DNA from: Clostridiaceae bacterium 14S0207
GTDB lineage: Bacteria; Bacillota; Clostridia; Clostridiales; Clostridiaceae
NCBI GenBank assembly: GCA_003288255.1
Contig: CP026600.1
Span: forward strand, 2,356,001-2,420,000
Direction: 5' to 3'
Length of the DNA stretch: 64,000 nucleotides
Shown: positions 47,802 to 57,487 of the stretch, one piece after another
How the letters are laid out: each line of letters starts with the position of its first letter
Numbering within the stretch: position 1 is the stretch's first letter
Translations under genes and position numbers: made by a program
The notes under the pieces: model-generated
Told to the model about the DNA's origin: nothing
What the model saw: only the letters and a program-made list of their open reading frames with translations
The model's database searches: none

Positions 47802-48801
47802 TTAAATACTCATGTATTTAAACTGATCTACAAATTCTTGTCTCTCTTCTCTATCTAATCTAATACGATTTAATTTTTTAAGAAAAACTCTTCTTCCCAA
47901 GGCTGATGTTCCCAATAATATTGAATTCCTAATTGCCAATATGCCTGAGGAAATTCTATAAAAGCAGCCATTATCTCTAACTCCTCCGGTAAAATAGCAT
48001 ATATATGATCATATACCCTTAAAATATCTTTAGCATTATTTAAATTCCATTTTCCATTTTTCATTTTTCTAATAATTAGGCTACTCAAATCATGCAAATG
48101 AGTATCTAAAATACAATAGTCAAAATCTATAACATAAATCTTATTGTCTTTATCAATTAAAACATTATGATTAGCATAATCATGGTGACAAAAACCTTTG
48201 TTTAAAATTTCTTTATGCATAAGTTCGGAATATTTACTTTCTTTTATATGTTTAATAGATCTATCACATCTTTTTAATTCATCATCCATGATTTTTTCAT
48301 ATTGAAAATCGAAGTCCGTTTTCTTATTCTTTTTACTTATTCTATTTTTAAAATCTAAAATTTCATTTTTTCTAGTATTGAAGGTTTCAATCCATTTAAA
48401 CCATCCTACTCTAGGTTTCATACTATCCTCAACCTGAAAATTCACAGATTTCTTATGAAATTCGGCTAAATTTTTGGCTGCTAAATAAACATCTATTAAA
48501 TTATCATAATTGCTTTGTCTACATTCCAACCATGGATTTAAATATGCATATTTATCATAAAAGTTTATATACTCTTTATTATCTTTAGTTAATATAAATT
48601 TAGGGACTCCCTTATATCCATTATTTTGTAGATGCTTCATAGCGCCAATTATAAAATAAAAATGTGCAAATTCATATTTTATTACCTTTAAAGAATAATA
48701 ATTATTTAAAGACTTAATTTTATATACATTTTTTATTTTTTCAATGTGCTCTACTTTAAGTTCATAGTTTTCTTCCACTATTTTTTTACTTCATCAAACA
48801 T
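47802..48801 (-). pseudogene. CotS-family coat gene with two apparent frameshifts
   Basis: The central frame (48778-47870, 302 codons) encodes a CotS-like protein with GFCHHDYANHNVLI and VIDFDYC intact. At the 5' end an ATG at 48801 with a GGGGG site reads MFDEVKK then hits a stop because the A run at 48781-48787 is one base short for the main frame. At the 3' end the A run at 47874-47879 is one base short, so the frame stops at FLKN; with one more A it continues FLKKLNRIRLDREERQEFVD and on to a TAA at 47802. The restored gene would have about 332 residues, like its neighbours. Either the gene is decayed, the sequence has two homopolymer errors, or the runs are slippery. Confidence 0.8.
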
Positions 48802-48874
48802 ATATTACCCCCACATAATTACTCTATTTCAATATATGAAAACTATTTAATTATTGTGATAGCACACTTTTAGA

Positions 48875-48883
48875 CATATATTA
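48875..48883 (+). promoter_or_regulatory. Possible sigma-K -10 element upstream of the second glycosyltransferase
   Basis: CATATATTA matches CATANNNTA, the sigma-K -10 consensus, about 50 bases upstream of the start at 48932. No clear AC -35 element lies at the right distance. In AT-rich DNA this can arise by chance. Confidence 0.25.
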
Positions 48884-48931
48884 ATATATTATTATATAAG
48901 GGATATTTTATAAATTTTAAGGAGTGATTTC

Positions 48932-50053
48932 ATGAAAGTTGCTATAGATTGTAGGGGGATAAACTGGTATCATGGAACCGGCATAGGAACATATACAAAT
49001 AACCTTTTAAAAAATCTTTTAAAATTTAAAACTAATAATAATTACTACTTATATTGGTCTGGAAGTGGTTATAAGAAATATATAAAAGAAAATTGTCATT
49101 GTATAATGACCTCATCAAAACACCACAGATTTTTTCAACAATATTTTTTCCCATCTAATTTAAAAAATGAAAAAATTGATATATACCATATCCCTCAAAA
49201 CGGAATTGGATTAAGCGATGAAATAGATTGTACAAAATTTGTAACCATACATGACCTAATACCATATATAATGCCAGAAACTGTAGGAAAAGGATATCTA
49301 AATAAATTTTTAAAAGAAATGCCCTTAATAATTCAGAATTCTGGTGGTATTTTAACTGTTTCTGAATATTCAAAACAAGATATACTTAGATTTTTTCCTA
49401 TAGAAAAAGATAGAATTTTTGTAACCCCCCTAGCCGCTAATGAAATTTTTAAACCATTAGATAAAAAAGATTGTTTTGATTTTATAAGTAAAAAATATAA
49501 TATCAAAAACAAATTCGCTCTTTATTTAGGAGGATTTAGTGATAGAAAAAACGTACATTCACTAATAGAAGCTTTTTCTAAAGCCTATAAAAACTTAAAA
49601 GAAGAATTTTCTCTAGTAATTCTAGGTTCTTATCGTGATAGTAGTCAAAAATTAATAAAATTAGTTGAAAACTTAAATATGGAGAAACATATTATATTCG
49701 CAGGGTTTATTCTGGAAGAAGAACTTCCAATTTTTTATAACGCATCTACTGCATTTATATACCCTTCATTATATGAGGGATTTGGACTCCCTCCTTTAGA
49801 AGCTATGAGTTGTGGAACTCCAGTAATTTCGTCAAATATAACTTCTATACCAGAAGTCGTAGGTGATAGTGGACTTTTAATTAATCCCTATAGTCTTAAT
49901 GAGCTTCAAAACTCCATAGAAACTTTGTTAAATGACGAAGAACTACAGAAGAACCTAAGCAAAAAATCTAAGAAAAGAGCAAAAGAATTCTCATGGACAA
50001 GAACCTCAAAATTAACATTGGATGCTTATGAGAAAATATATTCAAAAAAGTAA
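48932..50053 (+). CDS. Family 4 glycosyltransferase, second copy
   Basis: A 373-residue GT-B enzyme closely similar to the 43044-44156 product: both share RG-GIGTYT near residue 15, [10 protein letters not shown], the linker LGGFSDRKN and [19 protein letters not shown]. It diverges from the cotS-like cluster across about 130 bases. Probably a spore-surface glycosyltransferase; substrate unknown. AAGGAGTGA precedes the ATG. Confidence 0.88.
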   Translation: MKVAIDCRGINWYHGTGIGTYTNNLLKNLLKFKTNNNYYLYWSGSGYKKYIKENCHCIMTSSKHHRFFQQYFFPSNLKNEKIDIYHIPQNGIGLSDEIDCTKFVTIHDLIPYIMPETVGKGYLNKFLKEMPLIIQNSGGILTVSEYSKQDILRFFPIEKDRIFVTPLAANEIFKPLDKKDCFDFISKKYNIKNKFALYLGGFSDRKNVHSLIEAFSKAYKNLKEEFSLVILGSYRDSSQKLIKLVENLNMEKHIIFAGFILEEELPIFYNASTAFIYPSLYEGFGLPPLEAMSCGTPVISSNITSIPEVVGDSGLLINPYSLNELQNSIETLLNDEELQKNLSKKSKKRAKEFSWTRTSKLTLDAYEKIYSKK

Positions 50054-50062
50054 TAAATCTGA

Positions 50063-50114
50063 ACATAAAAAAGAACCTTAGATGCTACTTTTTTATCTTC
50101 TAAGGTTCTTTTTA
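50063..50114. terminator. Bidirectional terminator between glycosyltransferase and MCP
   Basis: A 13-bp stem (50068-50080, 50101-50113) with A-rich left and T-rich right edges lies between converging genes. Confidence 0.85.
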
Positions 50115-50124
50115 AATACAACTA

Positions 50125-52203
50125 TTATTCAACTTTAAATTTGCTAAAATCCTCTTGTAGATCCATTGCAATATTTGAAAGTAACTGTGCTGATTCTGCA
50201 ACCTCATCCATGGAAGCTTTTTGTTCCTGTGATGAAGCAGCTATAGTTTCGGTAGATTGTGTTGAAACCACTGAAATATTAGCCATATTTTCAATTGAGG
50301 CCACCATATTTCCCATTCCAGCATACAATTCCTCTATTACGGCTGAAACTTGATGTACTTGATCCGAAACATTTTCTATAGACATAAATATATTGGCAAA
50401 TGCTTCTCCTGCATCATGTACAATAAAATTACCATTTTGTACCTGTTTCTTACCTTCATTCATACTAACCACAGCTTTTTTTACTTCACTTTGAATTTCT
50501 TTTATTATAACACTAATATCACAAGTTGCATTTTTAGTTTCCTCTGCTAATTTTCTTACTTCATCAGCAACCACAGCAAATCCTTTTCCATGTTCACCCG
50601 CCCTAGCAGCCTCTATAGCCGCATTTAATGCAAGTAAATTTGTTTGTTCAGAAACACTTTCTATAAGAGATACTATGTCCCCAATTTTATGAGATTTTGT
50701 TCCTAATATATTTATTACATCGGCAGAATCACTTACACAAGATTCTATCTTATCCATTTGTTCAACTGCATTTTTTATAGCATCTTTTCCTTGATCCGCA
50801 ATTTGCGAAGTTTCTTCTGATGCATTTACTACTTCTTGAATATTATTAGTTATTTGCTCTACACCTTTATTTATTTCATTAACAATATCTAATGATTCTT
50901 TAGTTAATTCTTCTATTTTTTCTGACCCTTCTGCCAACTCTTGTATAGAATTAGAATTCTGTTCAACCATAGATAAATTTTCTTCTGCTATAGCTGAAAG
51001 TTCCTGTGAAGAAGAAACTACCTGTTCTACATTTGTATTAACTTTTAAAAACATTATTCTTAATTTATTAGCCATAGTATTTAAATTAGTCACCATTTGT
51101 CCTAATTCATCTTGTGAATCAACTTTTAAGTTTTTAGTAAAGTCACCTTGAGACATAGATTTACTTAAATCATTTACCTTAAGAATCTGATTTATTAAAT
51201 ATTTTATACCCATTAAAATAAATATACTTGTTACTACAAGAGATATTATTGCTATTATTGCTATAGTATTTATTAATTTTGTTAAAGGAGCATTAACTTC
51301 TGACAGTGGCAATATAATACCAATTTTCCACCTTGTTTCTGGTATTTCTTTAAATACAACTTTACTTTTCCCATTAATATCATTAAAATTTAATTCCCCT
51401 TGTTTTTCCTGTAAAATTTTATGTGATATAGCTGCTAATCCTTTATTTGTATCTGATTTTATATTTACACGCATTATTTTTGAACTATCTTCATCAGAGA
51501 TATACTCTCCCTTTTGTGAAAGTAAAAATGCTCTTCCTAATTTACCAACCTTAATATTTTTAACCATTTTTATAATATTATTAATATCTAAATCTCCCGT
51601 TACAACTCCATTAAATTCTCCACTATCATTATAAAAGGGACTTGATATTGTTACCATATTAATATTGGTTATTGGATCTAAATAAGCATCAGACCACCAT
51701 ACTTCTCCTCTTTTAGTATTTTTACCTTTCTCATACCAATCATCCTTAGCATAGTTTGGATATTTTATTTCTCCATTTTCCACATTTACACCCTCACCTT
51801 TTCTATATGCATATGGTGCAAATTGTTCTATATTAGCTTTATACTTATTTTTCTCAAACCATATCCCCATCCCAAAAGCATTTTTGTTTAATTCTAAGTT
51901 TCCCTTTATTAATTTTCCATATTCATTTACATCTTTACACTTAAAAAATTCAGCAGACTTTACCAATGATTGAACAACCTTACTATTATTTAGAGTATTA
52001 ATCCTAATGGAACCTGATATAGCTTCTATTTGTTTATACAATTTATCATCAATTTCTTTTAATAATAAATTCTTAGCACTAAGATAGCTAAATAAGCTTG
52101 TTCCTATAAAAAATACAACTAATATAGAAACTGTCAATATTAGTGCCTTTCCTTTAAGAGAAACATTATCACTAAATTTTCTTTTTATATTGCTTATTAT
52201 CAT
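50125..52203 (-). CDS. Methyl-accepting chemotaxis protein
   Basis: A 692-residue transmembrane receptor: first helix at about 20-42, a double-Cache ligand-binding ectodomain to about 305 ([29 protein letters not shown]), second helix at about 313-335, HAMP, then the coiled-coil signalling domain with the hairpin tip [20 protein letters not shown]. Ligands of such dCache sensors are often amino acids, but this one is undetermined. The start is at 52203 with AGGGGG; an IS element ends only 25 bases upstream, so the native promoter is probably displaced. Confidence 0.95.
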   Translation of the reverse strand: MIISNIKRKFSDNVSLKGKALILTVSILVVFFIGTSLFSYLSAKNLLLKEIDDKLYKQIEAISGSIRINTLNNSKVVQSLVKSAEFFKCKDVNEYGKLIKGNLELNKNAFGMGIWFEKNKYKANIEQFAPYAYRKGEGVNVENGEIKYPNYAKDDWYEKGKNTKRGEVWWSDAYLDPITNINMVTISSPFYNDSGEFNGVVTGDLDINNIIKMVKNIKVGKLGRAFLLSQKGEYISDEDSSKIMRVNIKSDTNKGLAAISHKILQEKQGELNFNDINGKSKVVFKEIPETRWKIGIILPLSEVNAPLTKLINTIAIIAIISLVVTSIFILMGIKYLINQILKVNDLSKSMSQGDFTKNLKVDSQDELGQMVTNLNTMANKLRIMFLKVNTNVEQVVSSSQELSAIAEENLSMVEQNSNSIQELAEGSEKIEELTKESLDIVNEINKGVEQITNNIQEVVNASEETSQIADQGKDAIKNAVEQMDKIESCVSDSADVINILGTKSHKIGDIVSLIESVSEQTNLLALNAAIEAARAGEHGKGFAVVADEVRKLAEETKNATCDISVIIKEIQSEVKKAVVSMNEGKKQVQNGNFIVHDAGEAFANIFMSIENVSDQVHQVSAVIEELYAGMGNMVASIENMANISVVSTQSTETIAASSQEQKASMDEVAESAQLLSNIAMDLQEDFSKFKVE

Positions 52204-52219
52204 ATGTATCCCCCTTAAA

Positions 52220-52227
52220 AATTTTCA
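52220..52227. repeat. Left 8-bp target duplication of the IS element
   Basis: AATTTTCA directly precedes the left inverted repeat and is repeated exactly at 53498-53505 after the right one. Confidence 0.85.
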
Positions 52228-53497
52228 CGTTCTGTTAAGTTATATGAACATTGAACTATCTCATCCCTAGAGTTACAATAGTTTCACCACAAAATCATTA
52301 TCCCCCTTGGAAAGGAGATTAGTTCAATGTCAAAAGCTAAATTAAAATGTCCTAGATGCCACAGTTTGAAATTATTTAAATTCGGAAAAGACAAACAAGG
52401 AAATCAAAAATATCAATGCAAAGAGTGTAAAAGACAATTTGCACCATCGGCTACGCCGAAAGAGCGAAAGCTCTCTAAATATCCTCGTTGTCCCTTGTGT
52501 GGCAAATTGACATATATTCATCATGATTACCCCAAGTATACTCGGTATAAATGTAGTAATAGAAAGTGTAATCATATACTTGTTCAAGTAAAAGCGTCAG
52601 CTATTTTGCATTCATCTGACCATCTAATTGATGGCAAAAATAATTTTAAAGGTATGAGATATCCTATTTCTGTTATTCTAAATGCTTTAACACTATATTT
52701 TCATAATGATTCTTCAACAAGAAGAATTTCTGAGTACTTTAAAATTACGATGAATATTAAAGTATCTCATGTTACTATTGCATCTTGGACTAAAAAATTT
52801 GCTCCAATATTTAAAAAAATATATGATGATATATTTTCTTCTATACATTTATCTGATTCAGATGAATGGCATGCCGATGAAACTGTAATTTTTATAAATG
52901 GAAAAAAACATTACCTTTGGTTAGTAATTGATTCCGAAACTAGATTAATAGTTTCTTATCATCTAACACCAAGCAGAAATAGTGATCAAGCTTATACAGT
53001 CCTAAATTCTAGCAAAAAGTTAGGAACTCCTAATTCTATAGTTTCAGATAGATTGCCATCTTATAATCAAGCAGTTAAAAATATATTTCCTACTTCTAAA
53101 CATATTAAAGTTCAAAGCTTTCGTGATGATATAAGTAACAATCTTATAGAATCCTTTAATAAGTCTTTTAAATACTGGTATAAGCGTAAAAAAGGATTTA
53201 ATTCCTTTAAAAGTGCTAATTCTCTTATATTTATGTTTATTTTCCACTACAATTTTATAAGACCTCATTCTTCTTTAAGCAACTTATCACCTATGGAAGT
53301 TGCAGGAGCAAAATTTAATAGTATTGAAAAATCTAGCTGGTTATTAACAGCCTAACGACTTAAAAAAAATAACATTTAGGTAGTTCTTTTTGTCATACCC
53401 AATTTTAAATTTATATATATAATTATTCCAAGCTAACGCTTAAATTCGTAATTTTGCGATTGAGATAGTTAATCTTTCATAATTAATTAACAGAACC
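52228..53497 (+). mobile_element. IS6-family-like insertion sequence, 1270 bp, apparently intact
   Basis: Imperfect terminal inverted repeats of about 38 bp: left CGTTCTGTTAAG (from 52228) and right, read inward, GGTTCTGTTAAT (from 53497); both later share AACTATCTCA. Ends starting GGTTCTGTT and an 8-bp target duplication (AATTTTCA) are typical of IS6. One full-length transposase lies within. At 1.27 kb it is longer than the classic 0.8-kb IS6 members because the transposase has an N-terminal zinc-ribbon extension. Confidence 0.9.
52327..53355 (+). CDS. IS6-like DDE transposase with N-terminal zinc ribbons
   Basis: A 342-residue transposase. Residues 1-95 hold zinc-ribbon type Cys pairs (CPRCHS, CKECKRQFAP, CPLCGK, CSNRKCN). 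The catalytic core has the DDE triad in DEWHADETVIFINGKKHYLW, SIVSDRLPSYNQAV and NNLIESFNKSFKYWYKR, as in IS6 transposases. GGAAAGGAG precedes the ATG. The frame is uninterrupted, so it may be active. Confidence 0.93.
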   Translation: MSKAKLKCPRCHSLKLFKFGKDKQGNQKYQCKECKRQFAPSATPKERKLSKYPRCPLCGKLTYIHHDYPKYTRYKCSNRKCNHILVQVKASAILHSSDHLIDGKNNFKGMRYPISVILNALTLYFHNDSSTRRISEYFKITMNIKVSHVTIASWTKKFAPIFKKIYDDIFSSIHLSDSDEWHADETVIFINGKKHYLWLVIDSETRLIVSYHLTPSRNSDQAYTVLNSSKKLGTPNSIVSDRLPSYNQAVKNIFPTSKHIKVQSFRDDISNNLIESFNKSFKYWYKRKKGFNSFKSANSLIFMFIFHYNFIRPHSSLSNLSPMEVAGAKFNSIEKSSWLLTA

Positions 53498-53505
53498 AAT
53501 TTTCA
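53498..53505. repeat. Right 8-bp target duplication of the IS element
   Basis: AATTTTCA follows the right inverted repeat and equals the left flank at 52220-52227. The conserved duplication suggests a fairly recent simple insertion. Confidence 0.85.
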
Positions 53506-53604
53506 TATGTTTATAAATAAATTTATATGTATTTTGATCACTAATATATTTCGTATATTAATATAAAATACTTAAACTTTTCACTAAATTTATTTACATT
53601 TTTA

Positions 53605-53653
53605 ACAAAAAAGTGTTTTGGAAATATTAAAACAATTTCCAAAACACTTTTTT
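53605..53653 (-). terminator. Terminator after galK
   Basis: A perfect 17-bp stem (53609-53625, 53635-53651) with a short T tract on the minus strand, just past the galK stop. Confidence 0.9.
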
Positions 53654-53659
53654 AAATCA

Positions 53660-54829
53660 TTATGCTAATTTTCGTGTTCCCTCTCCTATACCGCTAAAAT
53701 AAAAACTTGGTTCATATCCTATAACTTTTTTATATTCCCGGCTAACTTCTTCTTTAAACTTGTCCAATTCAGTCTTTTTAACTAGTGCTATAGCACATCC
53801 ACCAAATCCTGCACCTGTCATCCTTGCTCCTATGCATCCTTCTATTTTTAACGCCTCATAAACTATAGTATCTAGTTCCTTGCCCGTAACTTCATATAAT
53901 TCTTTTAATGAATTATGTGATTCAATTAATAAATTTCCAAACTCTCTTAAATTGCCATTATTCAATGCCTCAAATGCCTTTTTTACTCTTATATTTTCAA
54001 AAACTACATGCTTTACTCTTCTTCTTAAAACTTCATCTTTTAATAATGTCTCATATTGCTGAAAATCTTTTTTTGAAAGCTCACACAAATTATTTATATT
54101 TTTTTCTTTTATTATAATATTCAATGCTTTATCACATTCACTTCTTCGCTCATTATATTTAGACTCATTTAATGCTCTTCTTTTATTTGTATTCATAAGT
54201 ACTAGAGTATATTCTTTTAAATCTATATCTGCATACATATAATCTAAAGTATTACAGTTTAACAAAATAGCCTTATTTTTTTTACCCATACCTACCGCAA
54301 ATTGATCCATAATTCCACAATTTACGCCAACAAATTTATTTTCAGCTTTTTGAGAGAACTTAACTAAATCTATCATATTAATTTTTGCATTATTAAATAG
54401 TACATTTACAATATGTGCTATTAAAACTTCTAAAGATGCTGATGAAGATAGGCCTGCACCATTAGGTATATCACCACTAATTAATATATCCATCCCGCTA
54501 GCTTTATATCCTTTGTCCATTATTACTTTAATTACTCCTTTAGGGTAATTTGCCCAATCATCCTCTTCCTTATATTCAATTGAATTTATATCCACTTCTA
54601 TCTCCAATTTAAAATTGGTAGATGATAATTTAACCTTAGAATCATTCCTTTTTCTAACTAAAGCATATGTTCCAAAATCTAAAGCACAAGGAAAAACAAG
54701 TCCTCCATTATAGTCTATATGTTCACCTATAAGATTTACTCTTCCTGGTGAATGAAAATATTGTATCTCATCTGTAGAGTTATTGCCATAAACCTCAATA
54801 AATTTCTCTTTAAGTTCATTACATTCCAT
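53660..54829 (-). CDS. galK: Galactokinase
   Basis: Phosphorylates galactose to galactose 1-phosphate. The 389-residue GHMP kinase has the galactokinase signature FHSPGRVNLIGEHIDYNGG (about 26-44), the ATP loop IPNGAGLSSSASLE and the C-terminal GARMTGAGFGGCAIALV. It is 24 bases after galT; together they form the Leloir pathway, with galE outside the window. Confidence 0.97.
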   Translation of the reverse strand: MECNELKEKFIEVYGNNSTDEIQYFHSPGRVNLIGEHIDYNGGLVFPCALDFGTYALVRKRNDSKVKLSSTNFKLEIEVDINSIEYKEEDDWANYPKGVIKVIMDKGYKASGMDILISGDIPNGAGLSSSASLEVLIAHIVNVLFNNAKINMIDLVKFSQKAENKFVGVNCGIMDQFAVGMGKKNKAILLNCNTLDYMYADIDLKEYTLVLMNTNKRRALNESKYNERRSECDKALNIIIKEKNINNLCELSKKDFQQYETLLKDEVLRRRVKHVVFENIRVKKAFEALNNGNLREFGNLLIESHNSLKELYEVTGKELDTIVYEALKIEGCIGARMTGAGFGGCAIALVKKTELDKFKEEVSREYKKVIGYEPSFYFSGIGEGTRKLA

Positions 54830-54853
54830 GTTATAACTCCCTTTATATCAAAT

Positions 54854-55849
54854 TTATTTATTATTTTTTTTATCTTTATCTAAAAATCTTTCGTATGCTT
54901 CTCTTAATTCTTGCGATGTTTCTTCTACCGCTCTTGGATTACATGCCGCCCAAGCCCCTGTCTCAGATGAAGCATTGAATTTAATTTTATCCTTAGATCT
55001 TAATGGTGGATAAAATTCTACATGAAAGTGATAATATTCATCATAATTTCCATATTCCTCGGAATTAACAGGGGCTTGATGTATACACATCATATATGGA
55101 AATTTTCTATCAAACAAAGAATCAAATGTGCCAGATACCTTTCTTAGAATATCAGCAAAATTAGTTTTAGCTCTATCACTAAAATCAATCATTTTTGAAT
55201 AATGTTCTTTTGATGTAATATATACCCCATAAGGATAATCTGTAAAGAAAGGTATATATGCTATAAAATCTTCATTTTCCATAACTACTCTTTCTTTAAA
55301 CTCTTTTTCTTCCTTATTCATTCTACAAATTAAGCACTCATCGTTATCTTCATAATATTTCTTACAATTATGTAATTCTTTTTGTATCTTTAATGGCATT
55401 ACAGAATAGCCATAAATTTGACCGTGTGGGTGTGGCATGGTAACCCCTACTTCTTCACCTCTATTCTCGAATTCAAAAATATATTTAATTTTTTTATTTT
55501 CTGATAACTCCATGTATCTTTCACACCATAAATCCACTAATTTTCTTACATGCGAAAGAGATAGCTCACTTAAAACCGCATTATGTTTTTTTGAATAAAG
55601 AATGACTTCACACTTACCATAACATTCTTTAGTTTTATAAAATCCACTTCCAACATTATCTGGCACAGGTGGATTCATACTTAAGGCTGGGAAATCATTA
55701 TCATATTCATAAACTTGAAAATCCACTGGAACCTTTCCTGACTGTGGACAAAATGGACACCAATTTTTAGGCATTTGTGGTCTATTTTGTCTATGTGATG
55801 CAACCATTGTCCAATCCCCTAATAAGGGATTCCATCTTAATTCTGCCAT
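54854..55849 (-). CDS. galT: Galactose-1-phosphate uridylyltransferase
   Basis: Exchanges UMP between UDP-glucose and galactose 1-phosphate. The 331-residue class I enzyme has the zinc CPFCPQ near residue 33, the active-site His motif MPHPHGQIYGY and MMCIHQAPVNSEEYGNYDEYYHFHVEFYPP. I chose the ATG at 55849; the TTG two codons earlier is less likely. Confidence 0.96.
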   Translation of the reverse strand: MAELRWNPLLGDWTMVASHRQNRPQMPKNWCPFCPQSGKVPVDFQVYEYDNDFPALSMNPPVPDNVGSGFYKTKECYGKCEVILYSKKHNAVLSELSLSHVRKLVDLWCERYMELSENKKIKYIFEFENRGEEVGVTMPHPHGQIYGYSVMPLKIQKELHNCKKYYEDNDECLICRMNKEEKEFKERVVMENEDFIAYIPFFTDYPYGVYITSKEHYSKMIDFSDRAKTNFADILRKVSGTFDSLFDRKFPYMMCIHQAPVNSEEYGNYDEYYHFHVEFYPPLRSKDKIKFNASSETGAWAACNPRAVEETSQELREAYERFLDKDKKNNK

Positions 55850-55941
55850 AACCAACCGCTCCCTTACTTAACACATAAATTAAAATTTATTTCTAAAAAT
55901 ATTATATCATATACATTAATTGCGAGTAAAACAAAAAAATC

Positions 55942-55980
55942 ATAAAATAATTGCTATATATATGATATATATAGCAATAT
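55942..55980 (-). terminator. Terminator after the LacI-type regulator
   Basis: A perfect 13-bp stem (55950-55962, 55966-55978) with a three-base spacing, past the regulator stop, followed by a moderately T-rich tract on the minus strand. Confidence 0.7.
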
Positions 55981-56009
55981 TTTGTGCTTAAATAGTATAT
56001 ACTTTTAAA

Positions 56010-57038
56010 TTATTTATACGGTTTATTACAACTTTCTTTTATTATCAATTTTGAAGATATTGTTATATGAACTTTACTTTTATTTTGAGTTTCTATTAAT
56101 TTAATTATGTAACTACTTGCTTTTTTAGAAAGTTCTTCTACATTTTGATCAATTGAACTTATCATTGGTACCGTAATATTAGATATTAATGTATTATCAC
56201 AACCTATAATAGATAATTCCTCGGGAATCTTAATATTAAATTTCTTGCAATAATTTAATATTCCAATTGCTATTAAATCATTAGCCGCTAGAATTGCTGT
56301 AGGTTTCTTGTTATCTTCTAAAAACCTCTTAAATTCACTTTCTGTTCTATTTACCAAGTCGCCATTAATTCCCGCACCATTACTAGGTACAATTAATTCT
56401 TTCTTATATTCCATGTTATATTGTTCCCTTATACTTTCATATGCTTGTGTTTTCGCCTCATAAGAAACACTTTTTTCACCCTTTGCAAATAAAATTTCTT
56501 TATGGCCTAAATCCACTAAATATTTAAATGCCTCCTTAATTCCATTTCCTGAATTAAAACATATATAATTATATCCTTCTATTCTTTCCATAGCATTTAA
56601 AATAATTACTGGAAGCTTTTTTGATATATCTTTGTAAAATTCATTTTTTAAACATTGTTTTGTTGGATCTATAATAATCATTCCATCCACTTGCCTAGCA
56701 ATTAAGTCATTTACTAAATTCTCTTCTTCTTTTTGATCTCCATCAGTAATTCCTAAAAATATACTATATCCATTTTTTTTAAGTTGATTTTCTATAACTT
56801 CTATAATATTTGAAACAAAAAAATTTGTAATACATGAAACTATTATTCCTACAATATGAGTTTTTTTAGTTATTAAACCTCTTGCCATAATATTAGGTCT
56901 ATACTTAAGTTCCTCTATAGCTTTTTCGATTTTTTCTCTTGTTTCCTTTTTAACGGGATAATTATTATTTATCACTCTTGAAACCGTTGTAATAGAAACT
57001 CCTGCTTCTCTGGCAACATCGTTTATAGTAACCGTCAT
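56010..57038 (-). CDS. LacI/GalR-family transcription regulator
   Basis: A 342-residue sugar-responsive repressor. The N-terminal helix-turn-helix TINDVAREAGVSITTVSRVINN, hinge helix region RPNIMARGLI and a periplasmic-binding-protein-like effector domain (about 60-335; GIIVSCITNFFVSNIIEVIE, PTAILAANDLIAIGIL) are all present. Lying upstream of galT-galK in the same direction, it probably controls galactose genes and perhaps mgl. I chose the ATG at 57038 with AAGGTG six bases away. Confidence 0.9.
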   Translation of the reverse strand: MTVTINDVAREAGVSITTVSRVINNNYPVKKETREKIEKAIEELKYRPNIMARGLITKKTHIVGIIVSCITNFFVSNIIEVIENQLKKNGYSIFLGITDGDQKEEENLVNDLIARQVDGMIIIDPTKQCLKNEFYKDISKKLPVIILNAMERIEGYNYICFNSGNGIKEAFKYLVDLGHKEILFAKGEKSVSYEAKTQAYESIREQYNMEYKKELIVPSNGAGINGDLVNRTESEFKRFLEDNKKPTAILAANDLIAIGILNYCKKFNIKIPEELSIIGCDNTLISNITVPMISSIDQNVEELSKKASSYIIKLIETQNKSKVHITISSKLIIKESCNKPYK

Positions 57039-57284
57039 TCCTCTCACCTTCTTTAATTTTATTTTTAAGTAGTTATCTTCTTTCTTTTTATTAATTTTTT
57101 ATTTTAGTCACTTTATTTATATGTATTTATCTTATACTTAATATTTTCTACAAATATACAAAAAAAATTCATATTTTCTATAAACTTTTTATTCATATAA
57201 AACATATATATTTCTTATTTTGGGTAACCTAATTTTGTAATGACTTTTAAGGAGGTGTATCTCTTTTTTAAAGAGAAATTTAAA

Positions 57285-57443
57285 ATGTCACATAAAAATA
57301 ATAAAAACAGTAAAGATAATAAAAAATCCAAGCAAAAAACAAGAGCTCAACTTCAAAAAATGAAGTGTGAAACTGCAAATGAACTGGGTACAAATAACGA
57401 ATCTAAAAAATTAGGTAAAAGCGCTGAAAAATGTAATAATTAA
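57285..57443 (+). CDS. Small SASP-like spore protein
   Basis: A 52-residue, Lys/Asn-rich protein with TRAQLQKMKCETANELG, which resembles the conserved helix of alpha/beta-type small acid-soluble spore proteins (QMKYEIANELG type). The C-terminal SASP half with the second DNA-binding helix is missing, so it may be a divergent or minor SASP. The ATG at 57285 has only a weak AAAGAG nearby; a strong AAGGAGG lies about 30 bases upstream, with a small hairpin between. The frame is open back to 57240, so a longer start cannot be excluded. Confidence 0.55.
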   Translation: MSHKNNKNSKDNKKSKQKTRAQLQKMKCETANELGTNNESKKLGKSAEKCNN

Positions 57444-57487
57444 TAAAAAGGCTTACTTCATTTTTGTTTGAAGTAAGCCTTTTTTTA
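57444..57487. terminator. Bidirectional terminator between the SASP-like gene and manA
   Basis: A 16-bp stem (57445-57460, 57469-57485) followed by a T run on the plus strand and A/T on the other side. Its tail overlaps the manA stop. Confidence 0.9.
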
